A stretch of DNA of 64,000 nucleotides from Gluconacetobacter entanii (GCF_003206495.1 NZ_NKUF01000006.1:46838-110837); one strand, 5' to 3'. Shown: positions 13,141-23,246, counted from the first letter of the stretch. Notes: a model not told the origin generated them from the sequence alone. Translations and numbers: made by a program.

Positions 13141-14265
13141 TCAGACGCGCATCGGCATCAGCACATACAATGCCGAAGGACGGTCCACATCACGCACGAT
13201 GGTGGGGGCGGAACTGTCGGAAAACGCGAATTCGACGTTCTTGTCGATCTGGTCGGTGATGTCGTTGAGGTAGCGCGCCTGGAACCCGATCTCGATCGGG
13301 CTTGCGTCATAGACGACGTGGCTGTCGTCAAGCTCCTCCGTCGCGGTGCCCTGGTCCTGGCTGGCGGCGGACAGGGTCAGCAGGTTCTGCGTCACCGTCA
13401 GCTTGACCGGGCGGGAGCGTTCCTGGCTGATCGCGGCCACGCGGGAGACCGCGTCGGAAAAGATCTTCTTGCCCACATGCAGGATCTTGTCGTTGCCGGT
13501 GGGGATCACACGCTCATATTCCGGGAAGGTGCCGTCAATCAGCTTCGACGTCAGGATCACGTTGCCCACGGTAAACTGGATGCGCGTATCCGACAGGGCG
13601 ACACCGATATGTTCCGGCCCTTCCTCCAGCAACTTGCGCAGTTCATTGACCGTCTTGCGCGGGATGATGACGCCCGGCATGCCCGCGGCACCTTCCGGCA
13701 GGTCGGTTTCCACGCGCGCAAGGCGGTGCCCGTCGGTTGCGACCGCGCGCAGCATCGGCCCCTGCGGCGTTTCGGCCACGTGGAAATAGATGCCGTTGAG
13801 GTAGTAGCGCGTCTCCTCCGTGGAGATGGCGAAGCGACTGCGGTCGATCAGGCCACGCAGCGCCTGCGACGCGATGGTGAATTCATGCGGCAGCGCCCCC
13901 GCCATCATGGAGGGGAAGTCGTCCACGTCCAGCACGTTGAGGCTGGTGGTGAAACGCCCCGCCCGCAGGGCAAGCGGCGCATCGCCCCCGGCCTGGTCAA
14001 GTTCGACCACGGCACCATCGGGCAGGCGGCGCACGATGTCGCACAGCACGGCGGCCGGCGCGGTCACCGCCCCGTCACGCAGGGTTTCCGCCGAAATACC
14101 CTCCACCACCGCGATTTCCATGTCGGTCGCCGTCATGGTCATCAGGCCGTCCGTGACATTGATCAGGACATTGGCAAGGATGGGGATGGTGTTACGCTTC
14201 TCTGCCACGCCCTGAATATGCAGCAGCGCCTTGAGCAGGGTCGCGCGATCAGCCTTCAGCTTCAT
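13141..14265 (-). CDS. dnaN: DNA polymerase III beta subunit (sliding clamp)
   Basis: Ring-shaped processivity clamp for DNA polymerase III. The ATG at 14263-14265 yields 374 residues, the usual length, beginning MKLKADRATLLKAL; an AAGGAGG ribosome site precedes it. A GTG/ATG extension to 14295 adds ten residues that are not typical. Family features include RNTIPILANVLI, ATDMEIAV, ATDGHRLA and the C-terminal LMPMRV ending that is diagnostic of DnaN. Downstream of dnaA with a 112-bp gap that may hold its own promoter. Confidence 0.96.
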   Translation of the reverse strand: MKLKADRATLLKALLHIQGVAEKRNTIPILANVLINVTDGLMTMTATDMEIAVVEGISAETLRDGAVTAPAAVLCDIVRRLPDGAVVELDQAGGDAPLALRAGRFTTSLNVLDVDDFPSMMAGALPHEFTIASQALRGLIDRSRFAISTEETRYYLNGIYFHVAETPQGPMLRAVATDGHRLARVETDLPEGAAGMPGVIIPRKTVNELRKLLEEGPEHIGVALSDTRIQFTVGNVILTSKLIDGTFPEYERVIPTGNDKILHVGKKIFSDAVSRVAAISQERSRPVKLTVTQNLLTLSAASQDQGTATEELDDSHVVYDASPIEIGFQARYLNDITDQIDKNVEFAFSDSSAPTIVRDVDRPSALYVLMPMRV

Positions 14266-14377
14266 GTGTAACAAATCCTCCTTGCCCGGTGGCACGGCCC
14301 GTTACAGGACGGCGCAATGGGGGCAATAGGTCTAGCAGCCTGATGAAGATGCGAAAAGAGGGCGCAGCCGGAAAAAG

Positions 14378-15823
14378 TCAGCTTTCGAGCATCCGCCGCA
14401 GGAGTTCGACATCCTCCGCAAAAGCGGGATCCTGCTCCATGAGTTCCATGACCCGCCGCACGGCATAGATCACGGTCGTATGGTCGCGGTTGCCGAACTT
14501 GCGCCCGATTTCGGGAAGCGAGCGCGAGGTCAACTGTTTCGACAAGTACATCGCCACCTGCCGGGGACGCGCCACCACGGTCGAACGCCGCGCCGAGGAC
14601 ATGTCCGTCAGGCGGATGTTCCAGTGTTCGGCGACCTTGCGCTGTATTTCCTCGATCGTGACGCGGCGGTTGTTGGCCTTGAGGATGTCGTGCAGCACAT
14701 CCTGCGTCGCCTCCAGCGTCACGGGACGGCCGAACAGGTTGGCGTGCGCGATCAGGCGATTGAGCGCGCCCTCAAGCTCACGCACGTTGGACGTGATCTT
14801 GTGCGCAAGGAATTCCAGCACCTTGGCCGGCACATCGACACCCGACGCCGTGGCCTTCGCCTCAAGGATGGAGATGCGCAGTTCGAACGTGGTCGCATGG
14901 ATGTCGGCCACCATGCCGCAGCCAAGGCGCGTGCGAAGCCGGTCCTCCAGCCCCGACAGGTCGGAAGGCGACTTGTCCGCCGAAACCACGATCTGCCGCC
15001 CGGCATCGACCAGCGCGTTGAAGGTGTGGAAGAATTCTTCCTGCGTGTTGTCCTTGCCGATCAGGAACTGCAGGTCGTCGATCATCAGCACATCGACCGA
15101 ACGCAACTGCTCCTTGAATTCCATGGTCGATTGCGAACGGATGGCGGCGATGAAGCGGTACATGAACTTCTCGGCCGACATGTAGGCGACCGAGACCCGC
15201 CCCTCGCGCACCAGTTCGGAACCGATCGCATGCATCAGGTGCGTCTTGCCAAGGCCGACGCCACCATACAGGAACAGGGGGTTGAAGCCCGGGCTTGACG
15301 GGCGTTCGGCCACGCGCCGCGCGCAGGCATAGGCGAATTCGTTGGGCTTGCCGACCACGAAGGTCTCGAACGTGAAGCGCGGGTCAAGCGGGGCGGCAAG
15401 GTCGCTGCGCACCTCCGCCGTGCGGGGTTCCTCGACCACGGCGGCTTCCACGACGGGGGCGGCGACCGGCGCGGCGGGATGGGACTCGGCCGTCGCGGCC
15501 TCCCCTTCCGCTGAAGAGGACGGGCCACGCGCCACCTGGAGTTCGACGCGACGGATGGCCGGGATTTCCGCATGCCACAGCGCGCCAAGGCGATCCCCGT
15601 ACTGCCACCGCACCCAGTCGCGCAGGAAGCGCGTGGGCAGGTACAGGGTGATCTCGTCCTCCTCGACGGGGCCGACGCCCATCTGCCTCAGCCAGGTGTT
15701 GTATTCCACCTCCCCGACCTCGGCCTTGAGGCGGGCGCAGATACGCGACCAATGGATGTCGAGAATGCTTTTCTGCGCATTCGCCTCGGCAACCTCGTCA
15801 TATCCTTCCAGTCCGCCCGTCAT
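14378..15823 (-). CDS. dnaA: Chromosomal replication initiator protein DnaA
   Basis: AAA+ initiator that melts the chromosome origin. The ATG at 15821-15823 was chosen because CGGGAG lies about 7 bases upstream and gives 481 residues starting MTGGLEGYDEVAEA. The frame remains open to 16150, but that extension has no DnaA character. Domain I is seen in WSRICARLKAEVGEVEYNTWL, followed by an Ala/Pro/Glu-rich linker. The AAA+ core has LYGGVGLGKTHLMHAIG (Walker A) and VDVLMIDDLQFLIG (Walker B). Domain IV has the DNA-binding signature GNRDHTTVIYAVRRV close to the C-terminus. Confidence 0.96.
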   Translation of the reverse strand: MTGGLEGYDEVAEANAQKSILDIHWSRICARLKAEVGEVEYNTWLRQMGVGPVEEDEITLYLPTRFLRDWVRWQYGDRLGALWHAEIPAIRRVELQVARGPSSSAEGEAATAESHPAAPVAAPVVEAAVVEEPRTAEVRSDLAAPLDPRFTFETFVVGKPNEFAYACARRVAERPSSPGFNPLFLYGGVGLGKTHLMHAIGSELVREGRVSVAYMSAEKFMYRFIAAIRSQSTMEFKEQLRSVDVLMIDDLQFLIGKDNTQEEFFHTFNALVDAGRQIVVSADKSPSDLSGLEDRLRTRLGCGMVADIHATTFELRISILEAKATASGVDVPAKVLEFLAHKITSNVRELEGALNRLIAHANLFGRPVTLEATQDVLHDILKANNRRVTIEEIQRKVAEHWNIRLTDMSSARRSTVVARPRQVAMYLSKQLTSRSLPEIGRKFGNRDHTTVIYAVRRVMELMEQDPAFAEDVELLRRMLES

Positions 15824-16202
15824 CTTCACTCCCGGCCATTCAGGGACATGACAGTCCGCGTCCGCGAAATGCCTGTTCAACGTTAAACACACCATCCCCA
15901 ACGCATGCGGACACGTTCGCGTTTTCCGCGCCATGAAGGCACGAAAACCCATGCGCCGACACATCGACGCCCCAGCAGCATACCGATGAGGATGCCCAGA
16001 AGTTAGTGCAGGGAATCGGAGGAAGCAACGGGAATCTGGCCGGGCGGCGATCAAAACCGACTCCGCGACAGAAAAACATACGAAAAAGAAACAGCCCGAA
16101 AATAAAAAGGACCACACCATGCCGAAATGACACGATGCAGTCCCAATCATTACACGGAAAATACTTTATCCGTATAAGCAGCCATCAACCCAATTCAATG
16201 GA
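15824..16202 (-). promoter_or_regulatory. dnaA upstream region with three clustered GANTC sites
   Basis: The 379 bases between rpsT and dnaA contain no credible gene; this is where the dnaA promoter must lie. Three GANTC motifs (the CcrM methylation target of alphaproteobacteria) fall within 51 bases: 16013-16017, 16032-16036 and 16059-16063. One loose DnaA-box-like TTATCCGTA occurs near 16168, with two differences from the consensus. An imperfect palindrome, GTTCAACGTTAAAC, lies near 15877. I see no array of DnaA boxes strong enough to call an origin. Confidence 0.5.
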
Positions 16203-16472
16203 TCAGGCAGCCGCCAGCGCCTTGATACGTGCGGACAGGCGCGAAATGCGGCGGGCCACGGTGTTGGCGTGCATGACGCCCTTGCCGACCGCGCGCTGCA
16301 GTTCAGGCTGCGCCGCGCGCAGGGCGACGGAGGCGTCTTCCTTCTTGCCGGCCTCGATCGCGGTCTCGACCTTCTTGACGAAGGTGCGCACGCGGGAGAT
16401 GCGGGCGGTGTTGCGCGCGTTGCGGCGCTCGGTCTGACGGATGCGCTTACGCGCTGATGCAGTATTGGCCAT
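16203..16472 (-). CDS. rpsT: 30S ribosomal protein S20
   Basis: Small-subunit ribosomal protein that binds 16S rRNA. The 89-residue, Lys/Arg-rich helical protein begins [18 protein letters not shown] and ends in ARIKALAAA, matching S20 along its length, including the [16 protein letters not shown] segment. It lies alone between mutM and dnaA on the same strand, with about 100 bases on the mutM side and 379 on the dnaA side. Confidence 0.95.
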   Translation of the reverse strand: MANTASARKRIRQTERRNARNTARISRVRTFVKKVETAIEAGKKEDASVALRAAQPELQRAVGKGVMHANTVARRISRLSARIKALAAA

Positions 16473-16575
16473 CGTTCTCAGTTCAGCAAAAAATCAGGTT
16501 ACGGCGGTCCGCCACCCGATAGTTGCGGACATCCAGATATCAGGATCGCGGTCTAGTCCACCCTTTCCCCATCCG

Positions 16576-17443
16576 TCAAGACAAGTCTTGCGCCACCGTC
16601 GCGGTTTCCTGCCGCCGGGGACAGAAAAATGACGACCGCCCGCCCTGCACGATCCGCTCCACGCCACCGCAGGCGGGTGGGCCGGGACAGTCGGGACAGC
16701 CCTGCCCCGCACGGCCATAGACACGCCACGCATGCTGGAAATACCCAAGCTCCCCGTCGGGTTTCACGTAATCACGCAGACTCGACCCGCCAGCGGCGAT
16801 CGCCTCGGTCAGGACATCGCGGATGCTGGCCACGAGGGCGGTGCATTCCGCGTCATTCAGGCTGCCTGCCATGCGTTCGGGATGCACGCCCGCGCGGAAC
16901 AGGGCTTCGGACACGTAGATGTTGCCAAGGCCCGCCACCACGCGCTGGTCCAGCAGCAGCGCCTTGACCGAGGTCCTGCGCGCCCGTGCCGCGCGGGCCA
17001 GTCCTTCGGCATCGAACCCGTTGCCCAGCGGTTCCGGCCCCATGCGCGCCAGCAGGGGATGTGACGTGGCCGTATCGGCCGCCAGCAGGTCCACGATGCC
17101 AAAGCGCCGTGGGTCCACAAGGCCGCAGCGCGCGCCCTGTTCCGTCACGATCAGCAGGTGCTCATGCCGCGCGGCGGGCACACTGACGTCATGGCCCAGC
17201 ACGACACGTCCCGACATGCCCAGATGCATCAGCAGCGCCTGCCCGTCATCAAGGTGGATGAGGATGTATTTGCCCCGCCGCTCGAACCGCGTGATCACGC
17301 GCCCGCGCAGCGAGTCGGCCAGTCCCGGCGGGAAGGGCCAGCGCAGCCCCTCACGCAGGGGGGGTGGCAGTTGCAATCTTGTGACCTTCGAGATGCAATC
17401 GCATCCCGCGCATCACAGTTTCTACTTCAGGGAGTTCCGGCAT
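16576..17443 (-). pseudogene. mutM: Formamidopyrimidine-DNA glycosylase, frameshifted
   Basis: MutM excises 8-oxoguanine and cuts the abasic site. The true start is the ATG at 17441-17443: the catalytic N-terminus [20 protein letters not shown] reads for 30 codons and hits TGA at 17351-17353. The rest of the protein continues in another frame from about 17376 ([20 protein letters not shown] onward, 260+ residues). Removing one base from the run of seven G (17358-17364, plus strand) joins the frames at exactly the expected spacing and would give 288 residues. The downstream part keeps [10 protein letters not shown] and [16 protein letters not shown]. In the zinc finger, CPDC is present but the last pair reads FCPRRQ, so the fourth cysteine is absent. 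As written the gene cannot make MutM without slippage; sequencing error is a real alternative. Confidence 0.85.
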
Positions 17444-17472
17444 GACTGATTATAAGGTTATATCTCCGGATC

Positions 17473-18279
17473 ATGAGCGACAATAGCCACCATCCCCACT
17501 CCGCCCCTTCCCCGTCCGCTGGCGCAGCGCCAGGCGGCGGCCCCTCCGGCACGACCGATTTCGGTTTCCGCGACGTCCCGGTCACGGAAAAGAAATCCAT
17601 GGTCCGCCAGGTCTTCGACAGTGTCGCGGGCAAATACGACGTCATGAACGACGTCATGTCCCTGGGTATCCACCGGGCATGGAAAAAGATCTTCGTCACC
17701 GAACTCGGCCCGCACCCGGACCTGCGCCTGCTCGACCTTGCCGGGGGGACGGGCGACATCTCGTTCGGCTGGCTGCGTGGCGGCGGCGGCCCCGCGATCC
17801 TGTCGGACATCAATGTCAGCATGCTGGCGGTCGGACGTGACCGTGCGCTGTCGCGCGGCCTTGTCTCCGGCCTGAACTTCGTCGCCGTCGATGCGGAGGC
17901 CATTCCCATCGCCGACTGTTCCGTCGATCGCGTTTCCATCGCGTTCGGCCTGCGCAACTGCACGGACAAGCTGCAGGTCCTGCGCGAGGCGCGGCGCGTG
18001 CTGCGTCCGGGCGGGCGGTTCCTGTGCCTTGAGTTCTCCCGCGTGCAGGTCGCGGCCCTTGCCCCCGTTTATGACGCATGGTCGTTCCAGGTCCTGCCGC
18101 GCATGGGTGCGGCCATCGCAGGCGACCGCGAAAGCTACCAGTACCTTGCCGAAAGCATCCGCATGTTCCCCGATCAGGAGACGCTGGCGGAGATGATGCG
18201 CGAAGCCGGCCTGGAACGCGTGACCTACCAGAACCTGTCGGGCTGGATCGCGGCGATCCATTCGGGCTGGCGCATCTGA
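17473..18279 (+). CDS. ubiE: Ubiquinone/menaquinone biosynthesis C-methyltransferase UbiE
   Basis: SAM-dependent C-methyltransferase of ubiquinone synthesis, acting on the demethoxyquinol. The 268 residues contain a ~30-residue Pro/Ser/Gly-rich N-terminal tail, then the UbiE start VRQVFDSVAGKYDVMNDVMS, SAM motif I LDLAGGTGDISF, SIAFGLRNCTDKLQVLREAR and RFLCLEFSRV, and ends YQNLSGWIAAIHSGWRI. It diverges from mutM with only 29 bases between the two start codons and is followed by coaBC after 13 bases. Confidence 0.94.
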   Translation: MSDNSHHPHSAPSPSAGAAPGGGPSGTTDFGFRDVPVTEKKSMVRQVFDSVAGKYDVMNDVMSLGIHRAWKKIFVTELGPHPDLRLLDLAGGTGDISFGWLRGGGGPAILSDINVSMLAVGRDRALSRGLVSGLNFVAVDAEAIPIADCSVDRVSIAFGLRNCTDKLQVLREARRVLRPGGRFLCLEFSRVQVAALAPVYDAWSFQVLPRMGAAIAGDRESYQYLAESIRMFPDQETLAEMMREAGLERVTYQNLSGWIAAIHSGWRI

Positions 18280-18292
18280 CGGGGCCAGGGTG

Positions 18293-19549
18293 ATGAATGA
18301 CGCGCGCCCGTCCGTCCTGCTGGTTGTATGTGGCGGGATCGCCGCGTTCAAGGCGCTGGAACTCGTCCGCCGCCTGACGGCGCGTGGCGTGCGGGTGCGT
18401 GCGGTCCTGACCCGCGCGGGCGCGCAATTCATCACCCCGCTCAGCCTGCAGGCGCTGACGGGGGAGCGTGTTTACGAAGACCTGTTTTCCCTGACGGACG
18501 AACAGGAAATGGGCCATATCGCCCTGTCGCGCGGCAGCGACCTGATCGTCGTCTGCCCCGCCACGGCGGACATGCTGGCGCGCATGGCGGCGGGACTGGC
18601 CGATGACCTGGCAAGCACGGTGCTGCTGGCGACCGACACGCCGGTCATGGCCGTGCCTGCGATGAACGTGCGCATGTGGCTGCATCCCGCAACCCGCGCC
18701 AATGTGGCGACACTGGCGGCGCGCGGCGTCACCTTCGTCGGGCCGGAAGACGGCCTGATGGCCTGCAATGAAACCGGGCCGGGCCGGATGAGCGAACCCG
18801 GCACCATCGCCGATGCCATCATGGAGGCCCTGCGCCCTGCCCCGCAACCACTGCGTGGCCTGCGCGCGCTGGTCACGGCGGGGCCGACGCATGAACCGAT
18901 CGACCCGGTGCGCTACATCGCCAACCGCTCCTCGGGGCGGCAGGGATATGCGATCGCCGATGCGCTGGCGCGCGCGGGGGCCGAAGTGACGCTGGTCAGT
19001 GGACCGACCACCCTGCCGCCACCTGCGGGCGTTACGCTGCGGCGGGTGGAGACGGCGGTGCAGATGCTCGCTGCGTGCGAGGCCGCGCTGCCGTGCGACA
19101 TCGCCATCTGCACCGCCGCCGTGGCCGACTGGCGCGTGGCGCAGGCAGGCACGCGCAAGATCAAGAAGACACCCGGCGCGCCCCCGCCGACGCTGGCGCT
19201 GGTGCCCAATCCCGATATCCTTGCCCACCTGTCACGCCCCGGCCCGCTGCGTCCGCGCCTTGTGATCGGTTTTGCCGCCGAAACCGACGATGTGCGCGAC
19301 AATGCGACGGCCAAGCGCCAGCGCAAGGGCTGTGACTGGATCATCGCCAATGATGTGCGCGCGGAAACCGGCATCATGGGCGGGGATGAAAACGAGATCA
19401 CACTGATCACCGCCACAGGTTCCGAACACTGGCCCCGCATGTCCAAGGACGCGGTGGCGGCAGGACTTGTGCGCAGGATCGCGGCGACATTCGCCACCAC
19501 ACCTGACATCGTCCCAGATGACATTCCCCCAGACGGAGTCCCTGCATGA
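18293..19549 (+). CDS. coaBC: Bifunctional phosphopantothenoylcysteine decarboxylase / phosphopantothenate-cysteine ligase
   Basis: Two consecutive steps of coenzyme A synthesis. The N-terminal half is the flavin-dependent Coa[17 protein letters not shown], the catalytic His in [16 protein letters not shown], and the [10 protein letters not shown] active-site Cys loop. The C-terminal half is Coa[46 protein letters not shown] and a conserved NPDIL. The ATG at 18293 is chosen; a GTG sits one codon upstream. Total 418 residues. The stop overlaps the dut start by four bases, so CoaBC and Dut are translationally coupled, an arrangement common in alphaproteobacteria. Confidence 0.95.
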   Translation: MNDARPSVLLVVCGGIAAFKALELVRRLTARGVRVRAVLTRAGAQFITPLSLQALTGERVYEDLFSLTDEQEMGHIALSRGSDLIVVCPATADMLARMAAGLADDLASTVLLATDTPVMAVPAMNVRMWLHPATRANVATLAARGVTFVGPEDGLMACNETGPGRMSEPGTIADAIMEALRPAPQPLRGLRALVTAGPTHEPIDPVRYIANRSSGRQGYAIADALARAGAEVTLVSGPTTLPPPAGVTLRRVETAVQMLAACEAALPCDIAICTAAVADWRVAQAGTRKIKKTPGAPPPTLALVPNPDILAHLSRPGPLRPRLVIGFAAETDDVRDNATAKRQRKGCDWIIANDVRAETGIMGGDENEITLITATGSEHWPRMSKDAVAAGLVRRIAATFATTPDIVPDDIPPDGVPA

Positions 19550-20025
19550 GCATTCCCCCCCTGCCCGTTCGCATCCGCCGCCTTGCCCATGCCGAGGGAC
19601 TGCCGCTTCCTGCCTATGCCACCGCCGGGGCGGCGGGCATGGACCTTGTGGCGGCGGTGCGTGAACCCATGACGATCTGGGCCGGCGGGCGCGCACTGGT
19701 GCCCACGGGCCTGTGCGTTGCGCTGCCGGCGGGATACGAACTGCAGATCCGGCCGCGTTCGGGCCTTGCGCTGAAACATGGCATCACGCTGCCCAACGCC
19801 CCCGGCACGATTGACGAGGATTATCGCGGGGAGATTGGCATCATCATGCTCAATACCGGGGAGGAGGCCTTCGTGATCGAACGCGGCATGCGCATCGCGC
19901 AGGCGGTGCTGGCCCCCGTCGTGCGCGGCGTGTGGGAGGAATGCGAAACCCTTGACGATACCGCGCGCGGCACCGGCGGCTTCGGCAGCACCGGGACACA
20001 GGCGGCACCGGGGACGACAGGGTGA
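19546..20025 (+). CDS. dut: Deoxyuridine 5'-triphosphate nucleotidohydrolase (dUTPase)
   Basis: Hydrolyses dUTP to dUMP, keeping uracil out of DNA and feeding dTMP synthesis. The 159-residue trimeric-type protein has all five motifs: AGMDLVAAV (1), [12 protein letters not shown] (2), [15 protein letters not shown] (3), [13 protein letters not shown] (4) and the C-terminal P-loop-like [11 protein letters not shown] (5). It overlaps coaBC upstream and the ABC permease downstream (GTGA overlap), forming an apparent ubiE-coaBC-dut-permease unit. Confidence 0.95.
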   Translation: MSIPPLPVRIRRLAHAEGLPLPAYATAGAAGMDLVAAVREPMTIWAGGRALVPTGLCVALPAGYELQIRPRSGLALKHGITLPNAPGTIDEDYRGEIGIIMLNTGEEAFVIERGMRIAQAVLAPVVRGVWEECETLDDTARGTGGFGSTGTQAAPGTTG

Positions 20026-21743
20026 ACGAACCACCGCTTCCCGCGCACAGCCACAGGGTCCGCCCGAACCTGTTCGACCTTGTGGGACTTGTCATCCTGA
20101 TGGGACTTGCCGTGGCGCTGGCCACGGTGGGACGGCGCATGCTGGTGCCGCTGCCGCCCGCCACGGCGCAGGTCATCCACCTCGATCCGATATGGCTGCC
20201 GGGCTATGCCCTACGCACGACGTTCCGCATGTTCGCCGCCCTGCTGGCGTCGGTGGCCTTCACCTTCACCTATGCCGTGTGGGCCGCGAAAAGCCGCCGC
20301 GCCGGGCAGATCCTGATCCCGGTGCTCGATATCCTGCAATCGGTGCCGATCCTTGGGTTCCTGACCTTTACGGTGGTCTTCTTCCTCGGGCTTTTCCCCG
20401 GGCAGATGATGGGCGCGGAACTTGCGGCGATCTTCACCATCTTCACCAGCCAGGCGTGGAACATGGCCTTCAGCATGTACCAGTCGCTGCGCACCGTGCC
20501 TGCCGACCTGGAGGAAGCGGCCCGCTGCTTCGGGCTGACGGCGTGGCAGCGGTTCTGGAGGCTGGAGGTGCCGTTCGCCATCCCGTCGCTGGTGTGGAAC
20601 GCCATGATCTCCATGTCCGGGGGATGGTTCATGGTCGTCTATTCCGAGACGATCACCGTGGGTAACACGGACATCGCCCTGCCGGGTATCGGGTCGTATG
20701 TCGGCACCGCCATCGCGCATCGCGACCTGCCGGCGATCTTCTATGCCATCGTGACGATGCTGGTGGTCATCCTTGCCTATGACCAGTTGCTGTTCCGCCC
20801 GCTGGTCGCATGGTCGGCGCGTTTCAGTGTCGAGGACACGCAGGGCGAGGCCGCACCCGACCCGTGGGTGCTCGCACTCCTGCGCCGGACGTCGCTGCTG
20901 CGCCGCACCAGCGATGCGCTGGGCCGGGCGCTGACCTTCATCGGCTGGCTGCGGATCGGGCGCGCCCCCTCCGACGTCACGCCATCACATGTCTCGGGCC
21001 GCGTGCTCGACCTTGTCTGGTGGGCGTGCCTTGGCGTGTGCACGCTTGTGGTGGGGGAACGGGTGGTGGCCTATGCCGCCGGGCATTTCACCGCGTCGCA
21101 GGTGCTGCATGTCATGGGGCTGGGCGGACTGACGCTGCTGCGCGTGCTGGCGACGCTGCTGGTGGCGTCGCTGATATGGGTGCCGGTGGGCATCTGGCTG
21201 GGGCTTGATGCCCGCCGCGCACGCCGGGCGCAGTTCGTGGCACAGTTCATGGCCGCCTTTCCCGCCAACCTGTTCTTCCCGCTGTTCGTGCTGTTCATCG
21301 TGCGCTTCAACCTCAACAGCAACATCTGGCTGACGCCGCTGATGCTGCTGGGCACGCAGTGGTATATCCTGTTCAACATCGTCGCAGGCGCCGCGTCCTA
21401 TCCCACCGACCTGCTCGAAGCGGCGCGCAATTTCCAGGTGCGTGGCCGGTTGTGGTGGATGCGCGTGATGCTGCCGGGTATCGTGCCGTTCTTCATCACC
21501 GGGGCGATCACCGCATCGGGCGGGGCGTGGAACGCCGCCATCGCCACGGAAATGGCAAGCTGGGGCTCCACCACGCTGCGCGCGCAGGGGCTTGGCGCCT
21601 ATATCGCGCAGGCCACGATCGACGGCGCGACCGACCGCGTGGGGCTGGGGATGGTGGTGATGTCCATGTTCGTCCTGCTGTTCAACCGTGCGGTATGGCG
21701 TCCGCTGGCCAATTACGCCGCGCGCCACTTCACCTTCAACTGA
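20022..21743 (+). CDS. ABC transporter permease, double-length (nitrate/sulfonate/taurine-like family)
   Basis: Inner-membrane channel subunit of an importer-type ABC system. The 573 residues contain two homologous permease halves. Each has BPD-type membrane spans and an EAA loop ([21 protein letters not shown] in half 1, [20 protein letters not shown] in half 2). The fused architecture means one chain can form the whole pore. Start is a GTG overlapping the dut stop. The ATPase gene follows after 9 bases, but no periplasmic binding protein gene is nearby, so the substrate cannot be read from context. The family is often labelled nitrate/sulfonate/bicarbonate transport by similarity only. Confidence 0.85.
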   Translation: MNEPPLPAHSHRVRPNLFDLVGLVILMGLAVALATVGRRMLVPLPPATAQVIHLDPIWLPGYALRTTFRMFAALLASVAFTFTYAVWAAKSRRAGQILIPVLDILQSVPILGFLTFTVVFFLGLFPGQMMGAELAAIFTIFTSQAWNMAFSMYQSLRTVPADLEEAARCFGLTAWQRFWRLEVPFAIPSLVWNAMISMSGGWFMVVYSETITVGNTDIALPGIGSYVGTAIAHRDLPAIFYAIVTMLVVILAYDQLLFRPLVAWSARFSVEDTQGEAAPDPWVLALLRRTSLLRRTSDALGRALTFIGWLRIGRAPSDVTPSHVSGRVLDLVWWACLGVCTLVVGERVVAYAAGHFTASQVLHVMGLGGLTLLRVLATLLVASLIWVPVGIWLGLDARRARRAQFVAQFMAAFPANLFFPLFVLFIVRFNLNSNIWLTPLMLLGTQWYILFNIVAGAASYPTDLLEAARNFQVRGRLWWMRVMLPGIVPFFITGAITASGGAWNAAIATEMASWGSTTLRAQGLGAYIAQATIDGATDRVGLGMVVMSMFVLLFNRAVWRPLANYAARHFTFN

Positions 21744-21752
21744 AAGCCCGAG

Positions 21753-23120
21753 ATGCCTTCCGCACCGCCCTCACCGCATACGCCCCCCGAAAGCGAGACC
21801 CTGGTCCGGATCATCGACTGCAAGCAGGCGTACCACAAGGAAAGCGCGACCGACCTTGTCGTGCTGGACAATGTGAACCTGACCCTGCATTCGGGGGAGA
21901 TCGTGGGACTGCTGGGCCGTTCCGGGTCGGGCAAGTCCACGCTGCTGCGCATCATCGCCGGACTGCTGACGCCCACATCGGGCGAGGTGATCTGGAAGGG
22001 GAAGAAACTGACCGGCCCGGCCGCGGGCATCGCCATGGTGTTCCAGTCCTTTGCGCTGTTCCCGTGGCTGACGGTGCAGAAGAATGTCGAACTGGGGCTG
22101 GAGGCCAAGGGCGTTCCCGCGGCCGAGCGCGAGGACCTTGCCGAACGCGCGATCGACCTGATCGGGCTGGGCGGATATGAAAATGCCTATCCCAAGGAAC
22201 TGTCAGGCGGCATGCGCCAGCGCGTGGGCCTGGCGCGCGCGCTGGTGGTGCATCCCGACCTGCTGCTGATGGATGAACCATTTTCGGCGCTTGATGTGCT
22301 GACGGCGGAAAACCTGCGCACCGACCTTGTGGAACTGTGGTCGGAGCGCAAGCTGCCGATCAAGTCGATCCTGCTGGTGACGCACAATATCGAGGAAGCG
22401 GTCCTGATGTGCGACCGCATCCTGATCTTTTCCTCCAACCCCGGGCGGGTGGCGCATGAACTCAGCGTGCCGTTCGACCATCCCCGCAACCGCGAGGACG
22501 CGGCCTTCCGGCAGTTCGTGGACCGTATCTATGCCCTGATGACCCGTCGCGCGCCGGTCATTTCCGAAGCCGACCTGACCGAGGCCGGGATGGCCACGGC
22601 CACCCCGCCGGTGGAAGCCATCGCGCTGCCCCGCCTGGCGATCAACACCATGGTCGGCATGATGGAGACACTGGCCGCCGACCCGCTGGACGGACGCGCC
22701 GACCTGCCGTTGCTCGCCAGTCGCCTGCAGCTTGAACTCGACGACCTGTTCCAGCTTGGCGAATCGTTGCAGTTGCTCGGCTTTGCGGAGCTTGAGGACG
22801 GGGACATCCTGCTGACGCCCGAGGGCATGCGCTTCGTCCAGAGCGAACATGACGAGCGCAAGCAGATCCTGTCGCACAGCCTGCTGCGCAACATCCCGAT
22901 GGTCCGTTCCATCCGTTCGGTCCTGGACGAACGCCCCAACCACCGCGCCAGCGCCGAGCGGTTCCGCGACGAACTCGAAGACAGCATGTCACCCGATTAT
23001 GCGAAACAGACGCTGCAGACCCTGATCGGGTGGGCGCGTTATGCCGAACTGTTCGACTTTGACGAGGAAGCGGACCAGCTTTTCCTTGATGATCGTGACC
23101 GGAGCAACGGTGCGGTCTGA
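21753..23120 (+). CDS. ABC transporter ATPase with AAA-associated C-terminal domain
   Basis: Energy-coupling subunit for the upstream permease. Residues ~45-240 are a full ABC domain: Walker A GRSGSGKSTLL, Q-loop VFQSFALFPWL, signature LSGGMRQRVGLARAL, Walker B LLLMDEPFSALD and the H-loop LVTHNIEEAV. After residue ~265 comes a ~180-residue extension (NTMVGMMETLAADPLDGRAD through ARYAELFDFDEEADQLFLDD) resembling the AAA-associated C-terminal domain found on a subset of nitrate-type ABC ATPases, whose role is unknown. 455 residues in total. About 125 bases of non-coding DNA follow. Confidence 0.87.
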   Translation: MPSAPPSPHTPPESETLVRIIDCKQAYHKESATDLVVLDNVNLTLHSGEIVGLLGRSGSGKSTLLRIIAGLLTPTSGEVIWKGKKLTGPAAGIAMVFQSFALFPWLTVQKNVELGLEAKGVPAAEREDLAERAIDLIGLGGYENAYPKELSGGMRQRVGLARALVVHPDLLLMDEPFSALDVLTAENLRTDLVELWSERKLPIKSILLVTHNIEEAVLMCDRILIFSSNPGRVAHELSVPFDHPRNREDAAFRQFVDRIYALMTRRAPVISEADLTEAGMATATPPVEAIALPRLAINTMVGMMETLAADPLDGRADLPLLASRLQLELDDLFQLGESLQLLGFAELEDGDILLTPEGMRFVQSEHDERKQILSHSLLRNIPMVRSIRSVLDERPNHRASAERFRDELEDSMSPDYAKQTLQTLIGWARYAELFDFDEEADQLFLDDRDRSNGAV

Positions 23121-23246
23121 TTCGCGGCGATATGCCTTCTGTAAATCAGGATGTCGAAAATCTTAATTTTGACATTCCGGGCAGGCATGCCAGTCATCAC
23201 GGAAAAATACCAATGAACGCATAAAATAACTGCATGCAGGGCGGAT

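Noticed and set aside
15841..16200. Chromosome origin (oriC) upstream of dnaA
   Set aside because: No array of good DnaA boxes and no AT-rich unwinding element; the origin in alphaproteobacteria is often elsewhere.
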